From CAUZRD01 sp963582255 (lineage in GTDB: Bacteria; Pseudomonadota; Alphaproteobacteria; Rhizobiales; TMED25), in the NCBI GenBank assembly GCA_963582255.1, contig CAUZRD010000149.1:1-5336 (forward strand): a stretch of 5,336 bases of DNA. Reading direction: 5' to 3'. Shown piece by piece: positions 1-5,336 of this stretch. Within the stretch, counting starts at the first letter, position 1. Every line of letters starts with the position of its first letter. The notes beneath the pieces were generated by a model. The model had not been told where the DNA came from. It did not search any database and was given only the letters and a program-made list of their open reading frames with translations. Made by a program: the position numbers and the translations under genes.

Positions 1-420
1 TGAAAAATCCATATCATCTCCATCACCGCTAGCGGGTAAAGCTAAAACCCAAAAGACCAAAACAAAAAGTCGCCGGCTTACCTCATTAGTTTCACAACGG
101 AAGCTAAACTAGATTAGGTGTGCTCCGCAGATGAAAAATTCCCCGGCGTACGGGAACACATTCCGTCATGGATTGATGGCACGATTGGCTAATTTGCCTC
201 GTTTAAAGCTGTGTTCATAATCACAGCAAATTATCAAATAACTCGAAAAACATCTAATCTTTTTTGCAACAAACCACATCCCAACTGCACCCAGCCGGAG
301 GAGCAATCCAAAATCGCGCCACCTTCATTCGCGGTCACTTCTGCCCCTCAACGACTATACGCAAGTTCAATCATACTGGCACACGCCAATCTGAGTAGAC
401 TCTAGCCGCCAGCTCCGCTG
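1..420. other. Gene-poor left end
   Basis: No supportable gene. Besides the stem-loop at 208-227 there are a perfect 10-bp palindrome CCGCTAGCGG at 26-35 and a TTCCC/GGGAA inverted repeat at 139-156. On the minus strand an ATG at 12 has GGAG 5 nt upstream and could start a gene leaving the window (only MDFS visible), with the palindrome just upstream of it as a possible operator. That is a guess from four codons. Confidence 0.4.
208..227 (-). terminator. Weak terminator-like stem-loop beyond the cupin pair
   Basis: On the minus strand, GCTGTG and CACAGC pair across an 8-nt loop (perfect 6-bp stem) and are followed by only TTT before AAAC. It is ~190 nt past the last cupin stop. The short T-run makes efficient intrinsic termination doubtful. 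Confidence 0.2.
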
Positions 421-804
421 TTAGTCAGAGATGAGCCGATGAAGCGAGGTCAACTTCTTGGCCCGACTGCAGGCAAATACAGTGCATCCCACCGGATAAT
501 TGTACGGGCCATGCACATTTCCAGCGCCACCGCCATAGACATAATCACCTGGGTTAAGCACCTTTCCATTCACATGCATTTCACCCTCAAGTACGAATAT
601 TGAGTGATAGTGATCGTGCTCATGGGCGGGTTCTACATAGCCTGGAGGAAATCTGACAAACCGCTCAGCCCTCTCGGAGACCTCGTCATAGCCCTGACGT
701 ACAACCTTAACCTCAACACCTTCGGGAAGTCCTAGCAATTTTGATCCGTCTTGCCACTCCATCTCATCAGTGTTGGCGGCAAAGAATGTCCCTACGTAAT
801 CCAT
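421..804 (-). CDS. Small cupin-domain protein (downstream copy)
   Basis: Paralogue of the preceding cupin, 127 residues, about 55% identical by eye over nearly the whole length; the strongest blocks are FPPGYVEP, the histidine cluster and YPVGCTVF. It has the same HxHDHxH cluster (H61, H63, H65, H67) and the same Cys pair (C107, C112). Motif 2 carries one extra residue before its histidine (GGGAGNVH, H98) and ends shortly after the last conserved HR, without the tail of the other copy. Its ribosome binding site AGGAGGAGA is near-perfect and 6 nt from ATG, so it may be translated more strongly than its partner. No signal peptide; likely cytoplasmic. The two products could form a heteromer or act on related substrates, which is inference. 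No function is recognised beyond the cupin fold. Confidence 0.85.
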   Translation of the reverse strand: MDYVGTFFAANTDEMEWQDGSKLLGLPEGVEVKVVRQGYDEVSERAERFVRFPPGYVEPAHEHDHYHSIFVLEGEMHVNGKVLNPGDYVYGGGAGNVHGPYNYPVGCTVFACSRAKKLTSLHRLISD

Positions 805-810
805 TGTTTG

Positions 811-819
811 TCTCCTCCT
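811..819 (-). promoter_or_regulatory. Very strong ribosome binding site of the downstream cupin
   Basis: AGGAGGAGA on the minus strand, ending 6 nt before the ATG at 804, in the 21-nt space between the cupin genes. It is the best Shine-Dalgarno match in the window and fixes the start. Confidence 0.85.
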
Positions 820-825
820 AGCCCC

Positions 826-1236
826 TCAACGCACTCCGGTGAGATCACTGTCGCGGCCCGCTTCAGGGCTGCGATGAATCTGGTTCATCTTCTCAGCTCG
901 GCTGCAGGAAAATACGGTACATCCCACTGGGTAGTGCATAGGACCGTGCTGTTCGCCCGGGCCGCCGAACATAAAATCTCCAGGTTTTAGGATTTTACCG
1001 TGGAGGTGCATCTCCCCCTCTATCACCAGGGTCGAATGAAGATGGTCATGAATATGAAGTGGCTCAACATAGCCAGGAGGAAATTTGACAAACTTGTCAA
1101 CTCTCTCCGACACGCCATCTACCCCCTCTGCAACGATCTTCACCTGCACACCTGGTGGCAGTCCGATCACCTTCGTGCCATCCTCCCATCCGAGATCATC
1201 GCAATGTAGCGCTAGAAATTTCTCAGCAGGTTTCAT
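826..1236 (-). CDS. Small cupin-domain protein (upstream copy)
   Basis: Single-domain cupin of 136 residues with no signal peptide or membrane segment, so probably cytoplasmic. Cupin motif 1 is G56 with x5 then H61xH63DH65xH67 and, after six residues, G74; the histidine at 67 takes the place of the usual glutamate. Motif 2 begins at G86-D87 and ends at H97 (GGPGEQH), matching the consensus spacing with Gly in place of the usual Pro. Several of these His residues likely bind a divalent metal. The C-terminus has a C106-x4-C111 pair and an 11-14-residue tail absent from the neighbouring paralogue. The start ATG has GAGGA 6 nt upstream. It is the first gene of a two-gene unit; the next starts 21 nt after its stop. 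Possible roles include a metal-dependent dioxygenase, an isomerase or a ligand sensor; no specific function is supported. Confidence 0.85.
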   Translation of the reverse strand: MKPAEKFLALHCDDLGWEDGTKVIGLPPGVQVKIVAEGVDGVSERVDKFVKFPPGYVEPLHIHDHLHSTLVIEGEMHLHGKILKPGDFMFGGPGEQHGPMHYPVGCTVFSCSRAEKMNQIHRSPEAGRDSDLTGVR

Positions 1237-1242
1237 TGAGAT

Positions 1243-1247
1243 TCCTC
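1243..1247 (-). promoter_or_regulatory. Ribosome binding site of the upstream cupin
   Basis: GAGGA on the minus strand, 6 nt before the ATG at 1236. Good spacing; supports this start. Confidence 0.7.
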
Positions 1248-1261
1248 ACATTTTACAGGTA

Positions 1262-1287
1262 GGCCTGACAAGGACACTCCTTGGGCC
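1262..1287 (-). repeat. Dyad in the presumed cupin leader
   Basis: A perfect inverted repeat CAAGGA-CAC-TCCTTG at 1269-1283, flanked by outer GGCC arms (1262-1265 and 1284-1287) that can extend the stem with an asymmetric 3-nt bulge. It lies 33-51 nt upstream of the cupin ATG. It could be an operator or an RNA hairpin; a short alternative stem (CAGG 1256-1259 with CCTG 1264-1267) would compete with it. Confidence 0.45.
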
Positions 1288-1309
1288 AGCAAGTTCGCAC
1301 GCCGGTCAT

Positions 1310-1338
1310 GGTATAAACATTAGAGATTCAACAACCAA
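1310..1338 (-). promoter_or_regulatory. Candidate promoter for the cupin pair
   Basis: On the minus strand, TTGGTT (1333-1338) is followed after 17 nt by TATACC (1310-1315). Agreement with sigma-70 consensus is about 3/6 and 4/6. Spacing is ideal and it sits some 75 nt before the cupin start, but it was picked by eye from an AT-rich stretch. Confidence 0.25.
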
Positions 1339-1380
1339 CGCCGCAGTCCTGAATTCAGAACCAAAAAACTTGTACCCCAC

Positions 1381-1398
1381 CTTTAAACCGGCTGTAAA
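1381..1398 (+). promoter_or_regulatory. 11-bp-phased direct repeat, PHO-box-like
   Basis: CTTTAAA at 1381-1387 and CTGTAAA at 1392-1398 are separated by 4 nt, the 7+4 phasing of PhoB sites (consensus half-site CTGTCAT; matches 4/7 and 5/7). Degenerate copies continue the phase at 1370 (TTGTACC) and 1403 (CCCTAAT). The repeats read on the plus strand, opposite to the cupin genes, which weakens the case for a working PhoB site. Confidence 0.22.
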
Positions 1399-1500
1399 CC
1401 TACCCTAATTTGAGACGAAAAATTTTGGACAACTCATATTTTGTTGACGATGCCCTGTAGTATTCCAATGGGCCAGTAATTAGGCCAACTGAATGCACCC

Positions 1501-1523
1501 GCAATGCAGAAGATTTCTGTTGC
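1501..1523 (-). repeat. Hairpin downstream of the phnE-like gene
   Basis: On the minus strand, CAGAA-ATC-TTCTG forms a perfect 5-bp stem, extended by GCAA/TTGC arms around a 2-nt bulge. It starts 21 nt after the phnE-like stop. No T-run follows, so it is not a standard intrinsic terminator; it may mark the transcript 3' end or protect it. Confidence 0.3.
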
Positions 1524-1544
1524 CGTGCGCTTTTAATAGATTAC

Positions 1545-2351
1545 TTAGCGTAAAAACCGCCGGATTAGATTGTTTCCGAGTTCAATCATGACAACAAAAA
1601 AAACAACCACTATTGTCAGGGTTGAAACCTTTTCATACTGAAATGCCCGAACATACATCTGAATGTAAAAACCGATGCCCCCAGCACCAACCACCCCAAG
1701 GATGAGTGACTCGCGTAAGTTCATCTCAAAGCGAAACAGTGTATCTCGCACTACATCAGGCGCAATCTGCGGCCAGACACCATAGCGCATCCGCTGAAGG
1801 AAAGTTGCGCCCGCGCTCTCCAGCGCATCCACCGGTTCCGGGTCGACCCCTTCGATCGACTCGGCATAGAATTTAGCAAGCATCCCTGTCGCATGGAAGG
1901 CAATCGCGAGAATGCCGGGTAGCGGACCCAAGCCCACCGCACCTACCATCAACATCGCAACCAGGATGAGCGGAATTCCTCGGATGGTCGCTAGAAGCCA
2001 AGTCACCGGCATACTTACAAAACGAGGCGTTATAGTGCTAGCGGCAAGTAATCCTAGAATCACCGAGAAAAAAATACAGCCAACGGTGCCCAGGACCGCA
2101 ATACGCAATGTCTCCGCCGAGGCCTCTATTACCACCGGCAGCACAGTTAAATCCGGCGGAACCATCCGCGACAAAAAATCGCCAATTCGAACACCACTAG
2201 CCGCAAGTCGGTCGATATTTATATCGCTTTCTATCCACGACCAAACGACCAGAAGCGCAAGCGCAATCGATACAGAGAACACCCCCCAAGCGTGCTCACG
2301 CTCGCGAGAAAGCCGCTTTGGGGATGATTTTGTCGCATGCTCGATCGTCAC
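1545..2351 (-). CDS. phnE-like: PhnE-like ABC transporter permease
   Basis: Inner-membrane permease of the same importer; 268 residues, usual for PhnE. The N-terminal ~20 residues are charged and cytoplasmic. Hydrophobic segments lie at about 22-40, 83-104, 115-140, 141-160, 212-232 and 242-258. The EAA-type coupling loop that contacts the ATPase is at about 177-198 (ESAGATFLQRMRYGVWPQ), followed by the family-typical LFRFEMNLRES and LGVVGAGGIG at about 205-227. The start is GTG at 2351, inside a GTGA overlap with the ATPase stop, with GAGG 7 nt upstream; this 4-nt overlap indicates translational coupling. Only one permease gene is present, so the channel is presumably a homodimer. It is the last gene of the cluster before a 308-nt gap. 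Confidence 0.93.
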   Translation of the reverse strand: MTIEHATKSSPKRLSREREHAWGVFSVSIALALLVVWSWIESDINIDRLAASGVRIGDFLSRMVPPDLTVLPVVIEASAETLRIAVLGTVGCIFFSVILGLLAASTITPRFVSMPVTWLLATIRGIPLILVAMLMVGAVGLGPLPGILAIAFHATGMLAKFYAESIEGVDPEPVDALESAGATFLQRMRYGVWPQIAPDVVRDTLFRFEMNLRESLILGVVGAGGIGFYIQMYVRAFQYEKVSTLTIVVVFFVVMIELGNNLIRRFLR

Positions 2352-3127
2352 TCAGCCGCCTCACTGTGATCTTTACCATCATCATCATTGTATATCGACG
2401 CGAGCAACCCTTCATCTACTGCGCTTGGCACTCCATCAAAAGTAATACTGCCTCCATCAAGCGCGATAAATCTATCAACAAAAGGAGCGATGAGCCGTGG
2501 TTGGTGCGATGTGGCAATGAGCGTTGCCCCTCGATTTGCTGCGCACTCGCGCAGAAGTTCAAGGATAATCTTGGAATTGACGGGATCAAGATTACTGAGC
2601 GGCTCATCAGCGAGAATCAACTTTGGTTCCTGTGCCAGCACTCTAGCAATCGCCACCCTCTGTCTCTGACCACCGGAAAGTCTATCAACACGGCGTTCGG
2701 CGAACTTGGTGATACCAACATCACGCATTGCCTGTTCAGCTGCCGATTGGTCCACATCCGAAAACCGGCCGATGAGCGACCATCCGCTGTGCGTGCTGCC
2801 AAGTCGGCCATTTAGCACATTCTGCCTGACGCTAGCCGACTCGACCAGAGCAAACTCCTGGAACACATAACCGATCTCAGACCTCCGAGAACGCGGAGGT
2901 GCCGTGCGCGCAGAAAGCGCATGACCAAGAACCGAAGCACGACCCTTCCAACCACGAAGACGTCCATCAAGAAGCCGCAACAACGTCGATTTACCGACAC
3001 CAGAGGCTCCAATTAATGCGACAAAGGATCCCTCTTCGATCTCCAGCTTATCAATTACTAAGACCGGACGGATCTCACCAGCGTAGCGATGCGTCAAATT
3101 TTCGAGCAAAACCGCAGAACTGGCCAT
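2348..3127 (-). CDS. phnC-like: PhnC-like ABC transporter ATPase
   Basis: Cytoplasmic ATPase that powers import through the adjacent PhnE-like permease. With the ATG at 3127 it has 259 residues, normal for PhnC. All nucleotide-binding motifs are present: Walker A GASGVGKST at 40-48, Q-loop glutamine at 90 (YVFQEF), ABC signature LSGGQRQR at 150-157, Walker B LILADEP at 170-176 with the catalytic Glu at 175, the D-loop just after it (SNLDP), and the switch His at 208 (ATSHQP). It should therefore be active. The chosen start lies 10 nt after the phnD-like stop and places the first beta strand (VLLENLTHRY) right after the N-terminus. Its Shine-Dalgarno is weak (AGG, 4 nt upstream), so translation probably depends on coupling to the upstream gene. 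In-frame ATGs at 3154 and 3166 add only odd residues and overlap phnD. The C-terminus is acidic, rich in Asp and Glu. Confidence 0.92.
   Translation of the reverse strand: MASSAVLLENLTHRYAGEIRPVLVIDKLEIEEGSFVALIGASGVGKSTLLRLLDGRLRGWKGRASVLGHALSARTAPPRSRRSEIGYVFQEFALVESASVRQNVLNGRLGSTHSGWSLIGRFSDVDQSAAEQAMRDVGITKFAERRVDRLSGGQRQRVAIARVLAQEPKLILADEPLSNLDPVNSKIILELLRECAANRGATLIATSHQPRLIAPFVDRFIALDGGSITFDGVPSAVDEGLLASIYNDDDGKDHSEAAE
2359..2362 (-). promoter_or_regulatory. Ribosome binding site of the phnE-like gene
   Basis: GAGG on the minus strand, 7 nt before the GTG at 2351 and within the last codons of the ATPase gene. It supports the GTG start and the GTGA overlap. Confidence 0.65.
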
Positions 3128-3137
3128 TAAGCCTACA

Positions 3138-4025
3138 CTACCTAACAAAACCATACGCGCGTGCAATTTCTTTCACGTCATCGTAGGCTGATGGATCAGC
3201 TTTAATAAAACCATCCGGGCTATAAACATGGGCTAAAAGAGAGCGGTTCTCAGGCTTGTTTAATTCTAGCATGGCCTCGACGAACTTCTCTTCAATGTCC
3301 GCATTAATTCCTTTGCGGACAATCACCGTGTGAGATGGGATAGGCTGAGATTCAGCAATCCAAATGGTTTCAGTTTGCTGCTCTGGTGATAGCAGAAGTT
3401 CAGCATACTGGCTTGCAGCCGCTGCGTCGACGAGCCCATTCGCCATAGCCTGCATCGCCTGCTGATAACCACCCGCAAAATAGAATTTGTCGAAATAGAC
3501 CGACGGATCATCCCCACGTTCCAAAAAACCCGCTTCGACAAATATATCAAGAGGATAAAGATACCCCGACTCCGAGAGCGGGTCAGCAAACGCAATAGTC
3601 TTATCTTTCAAGTCCTCGATTTTTGAGATCCCGCTATCCCGGCGTACGAACACGCGGCCGGTATAGACGGGACTGCCTCTATATAGCTCCTGTAGCACCA
3701 CTTTCGCGCCTATTTCATTGTTGGCAATGATATATGGAAGAGCGCCCATAAACGAGACGTCGGCATCATCGTTTCTCAGCGCTTCTACTGCCGCAGCAGA
3801 ATCACTAGTAACAAACCCCTTAACTGGCACCCCGATGCGCTCTGACAACCAAGCCGAGATTACCTCAATATCACCAATAAGCTTTTCGGGATTTTCCTGC
3901 GGTATAAAAGCTAGAACCAGCTCTTCTTCAGCGGCTTGCGTAGGGATCGGTGCGAACACACCGAGCGCGCCAGCGAAGATAGCCCCAGCAATGAGCCGGC
4001 GCACGGGAAATACGCACCTCAACAT
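3138..4025 (-). CDS. phnD-like: PhnD-like periplasmic substrate-binding protein
   Basis: Captures a small anion in the periplasm and delivers it to the PhnC/PhnE-like transporter encoded downstream. It has 295 residues, close to the family's usual ~300. Residues 1-31 form a Sec signal peptide: Arg9-Arg10, a hydrophobic core at about 11-26, and likely cleavage near TQA-A at 31/32. There is no lipobox. The mature protein has the PhnD/SBP fold signature: an FMGALPY stretch at 92-98 (the usual position of a G-x-L-x-Y loop) and the ligand-loop element DPLSESGYLYP at 148-158. In E. coli PhnD that loop reads DPNSTSG and contacts the phosphonate; here the central Thr is Glu. The ATG at 4025 was chosen because it follows AGGAGA by 9 nt and sits directly before the signal peptide; extending to 4151 would overlap the cytochrome gene by about 125 nt. 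Phosphonate, phosphite, phosphate or another oxyanion are all possible ligands. Confidence 0.9.
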   Translation of the reverse strand: MLRCVFPVRRLIAGAIFAGALGVFAPIPTQAAEEELVLAFIPQENPEKLIGDIEVISAWLSERIGVPVKGFVTSDSAAAVEALRNDDADVSFMGALPYIIANNEIGAKVVLQELYRGSPVYTGRVFVRRDSGISKIEDLKDKTIAFADPLSESGYLYPLDIFVEAGFLERGDDPSVYFDKFYFAGGYQQAMQAMANGLVDAAAASQYAELLLSPEQQTETIWIAESQPIPSHTVIVRKGINADIEEKFVEAMLELNKPENRSLLAHVYSPDGFIKADPSAYDDVKEIARAYGFVR

Positions 4026-4026
4026 A

Positions 4027-5336
4027 TTAGTACATCTCCTGATCGATTTTAATCTGCGCGGCCTGGAACTTGGTCCAGAGCCGTTCAGCCGCTTCCCAAT
4101 TATCACTATCAATAGCTTTACCCACATCTCCAAGGATAGAGGCCATCTCATAGACCCGCGTCTTGGCCCTGAGGTTTACCATCCCACTCGCGTCAGCAGC
4201 CAGATCTGCCGCAACCGTATCGATCATAAGTTTAGAGTGAAACGCGTCACGCAGCGGGATCAGAGTATTTAGCGTGGTAGCGAACGTCGTGAGTTCTTCC
4301 CAGCCAAGCCGGAATTTCGTGCGCTCTGCGTTAAACTCCTCGTAGGGATTATCAGAATCACCAACCGCCTCAAGATAGGCAGTGAGGTCGGAACGCTCGG
4401 CATCAGAAAGACCTATTTCATGATTGTCATCAAACCAGTCGACCACACTCGCCAATGTCGGCAAAGAGCCGTCGTGAAAGTATGGGGCGGTGAAATTGGC
4501 GCCAAGCAGGGTTGGCGTGTCAAATGCGCCATCACGCGCATCATCGTAGCTGTAAGCCCCAGATCCTATGTTATGCGCTTTGCGATCAAGGAAGTTTGAC
4601 GAGGGCTCGTGGCAGCTTGCACAGGATTTACCATCCATCGAGGAGATCGGACGGCGGAACAGCACCTCACCGCGCTTTGCAGCAGCCGATGCCTGGTCTG
4701 TCAGCATCCCCTCTGCATCAAGCTTAGAATTTGGCAGCCAGTCAAACTCAAACTGGTAGGCAACCAATGCATCAAGCATGAACGGCGTTGGCTCAGCGCC
4801 GGCGAACTCACCAACAATCACATTGCGGGTAAATTCGCGCAGGCTCGCAATACGCCCATCCCGGCCATAGGGAGCAGTGAACCGGAGGCCACGCAAACTC
4901 GGGATGTCTAACGCATCGCTGCGCCGATCATTAAAAATTGAGTTGAAGAAATGTCCGTCCACATCGATCGCGCCAGGTTGGGAGCTAATACCTGGTATAA
5001 AGAACGCCTGATTTATATCGCTACGATTATGACAGGTTGAGCAGGTAAGCCCAAGGGAACGAGCGGGATCGCCAAAAATTTCCGGACTATCGAATAACAT
5101 ATCGCCATAAGCGACCATTGGAAGATCAGCCTCATCGATGCCCTGCTCTTCAAAATTGAGGATGAGTAAGGGCAAAGGATCCTGATCATTCATATTTGAT
5201 CCAGGCGGAAGCCACGGTGAAACTGCAACTTCTCCCTTGGCGGCGATAACCGTTTCAGGCAGCGGCACGTAGCCAGCTCGGTGTGCGTATTGATCGGGCT
5301 CAAAATTAGCAATGAAATAATCAGAGATAATCTGCG
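4027..5336 (-). CDS. Di-haem cytochrome c peroxidase/MauG-like protein, 5'-partial, with a PstS-like N-terminal remnant
   Basis: Probable periplasmic di-haem oxidoreductase. The frame is open from the window edge (first full codon 5334) to TAA at 4029, giving 435 visible residues; the true start lies outside. Numbered from codon 5334, haem motifs are CSTCH at 98-102 (nt 5029-5043) and CASCH at 238-242 (nt 4609-4623). Each is followed by the family's TAPYxxDG element: TAPYGRDG near 153-160 and TAPYFHDG near 282-289. This two-domain layout is typical of bacterial cytochrome c peroxidases and MauG-like proteins; the sixth haem ligands cannot be assigned by eye. Residues 1-30 (ending GYVPLPE) instead resemble the C-terminus of PstS-type binding proteins, suggesting a fusion. 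About 110 mostly helical residues follow the second haem domain, with no third CXXCH. An internal ATG at 5193 would give a protein with no export signal, so it is unlikely. The substrate is unknown. The stop lies 1 nt before the phnD-like start. Confidence 0.85.
   Translation of the reverse strand, partial: QIISDYFIANFEPDQYAHRAGYVPLPETVIAAKGEVAVSPWLPPGSNMNDQDPLPLLILNFEEQGIDEADLPMVAYGDMLFDSPEIFGDPARSLGLTCSTCHNRSDINQAFFIPGISSQPGAIDVDGHFFNSIFNDRRSDALDIPSLRGLRFTAPYGRDGRIASLREFTRNVIVGEFAGAEPTPFMLDALVAYQFEFDWLPNSKLDAEGMLTDQASAAAKRGEVLFRRPISSMDGKSCASCHEPSSNFLDRKAHNIGSGAYSYDDARDGAFDTPTLLGANFTAPYFHDGSLPTLASVVDWFDDNHEIGLSDAERSDLTAYLEAVGDSDNPYEEFNAERTKFRLGWEELTTFATTLNTLIPLRDAFHSKLMIDTVAADLAADASGMVNLRAKTRVYEMASILGDVGKAIDSDNWEAAERLWTKFQAAQIKIDQEMY
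4035..4040 (-). promoter_or_regulatory. Ribosome binding site of the phnD-like gene
   Basis: AGGAGA on the minus strand, 9 nt before the ATG at 4025. It lies inside the last codons of the cytochrome gene, whose TAA is followed by one T and then ATG. This decides the phnD-like start and implies coupled translation of the two genes. Confidence 0.8.

Larger units (their letters stand above)
1237..1544. other. Intergenic region between the phnE-like gene and the cupins
   Basis: This 308-nt stretch has no convincing gene on either strand. It holds the hairpin after phnE, a small GGCC/GGCC stem with an AT loop (1471-1486), the 11-bp-phased repeats, the candidate promoter and the leader dyad. Its size and content suggest that the cupins have their own promoter, although read-through from the transporter operon is not excluded because no clear terminator is visible. 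Confidence 0.6.

Noticed and set aside
211..405. Plus-strand 64-residue reading frame in the left gap
   Set aside because: GTG start without a ribosome binding site, Cys/Pro-rich low-information sequence, no recognisable domain.
1247..1271. TTGTCAG and CTGTAAA on the minus strand as a PHO box for the cupins
   Set aside because: The two heptamers are 13 bp apart rather than 11 and lie almost on the ribosome binding site.
1085..1408. Plus-strand 107-residue reading frame
   Set aside because: Runs antisense to the upstream cupin and into the control region; no ribosome binding site or domain features.
1912..2445. Plus-strand 177-residue reading frame
   Set aside because: Antisense shadow of the convincing permease and ATPase genes, with Thr/Ser/Arg-rich composition typical of such shadows.
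3128..3166. Earlier starts of the ATPase at 3166 or 3154
   Set aside because: No ribosome binding site, overlap with the phnD-like gene, and the added residues do not belong to the ABC fold.
4026..4151. Longer N-terminus for the phnD-like protein starting at 4151
   Set aside because: Would overlap the cytochrome gene by about 125 nt and bury the signal peptide behind 42 residues; the ATG at 4025 has its own Shine-Dalgarno.
3718..4272. Plus-strand 184-residue reading frame
   Set aside because: Antisense to the phnD-like and cytochrome genes, whose motifs are unambiguous.
5191..5268. GTG at 5268 or ATG at 5193 as the cytochrome start
   Set aside because: Neither is followed by an export signal, which a c-type cytochrome needs, and the coding frame continues upstream in a PstS-like sequence.
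1..5336. tRNA, rRNA, CRISPR array, insertion sequence or attachment site
   Set aside because: No cloverleaf, regular spacer array, transposase fragment or terminal inverted repeat was found by eye on either strand.

Overview
The window looks like a piece of a Gram-negative, probably proteobacterial, chromosome. It encodes a periplasmic binding protein with a Sec signal peptide and a protein with two c-type haem motifs, both of which need export, and base composition is near 50% GC. Nothing in the sequence fixes genus or species. All six supportable genes lie on the minus strand, so they are read from right to left. No RNA gene, mobile element or CRISPR array was seen.

Right part (5336 to 1545): a tight four-gene operon. 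First is a 5'-truncated gene for a MauG/cytochrome c peroxidase-like di-haem protein. Its reading frame stays open to the window edge, and the first ~30 visible residues resemble the C-terminal end of PstS-type phosphate-binding proteins. One nucleotide later comes a PhnD-like periplasmic binding protein, 10 nt later a PhnC-like ATPase, and overlapping that by 4 nt a PhnE-like permease. Together the last three form a complete importer of the phosphonate/phosphite/phosphate-analogue class (binding protein, ATPase, permease). The true substrate cannot be read from sequence. The one-base spacing between the cytochrome and phnD genes suggests that a periplasmic redox step and uptake of an anion are expressed together.

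Middle (1544 to 1237): a 308-nt gap with no gene. It holds a weak hairpin just after phnE, an array of 11-bp-phased repeats with some resemblance to a PHO box (but on the plus strand), a weak candidate promoter, and a perfect dyad in the presumed leader of the next genes.

Left part (1236 to 421): two tandem, clearly paralogous small cupins, 21 nt apart. Both carry an unusual four-histidine HxHDHxH metal-site motif. They could be enzymes or sensors acting on the imported compound, but that rests only on proximity. The remaining 420 nt contain no convincing gene: one 6-bp stem-loop that is a poor terminator candidate, and a 10-bp palindrome close to a possible gene start at the left edge.

The most interesting feature is the apparent fusion of a PstS-like binding domain to a di-haem peroxidase-like protein, coupled to a second, PhnD-type binding protein and its transporter. 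Confirming it needs the sequence to the right of the window.
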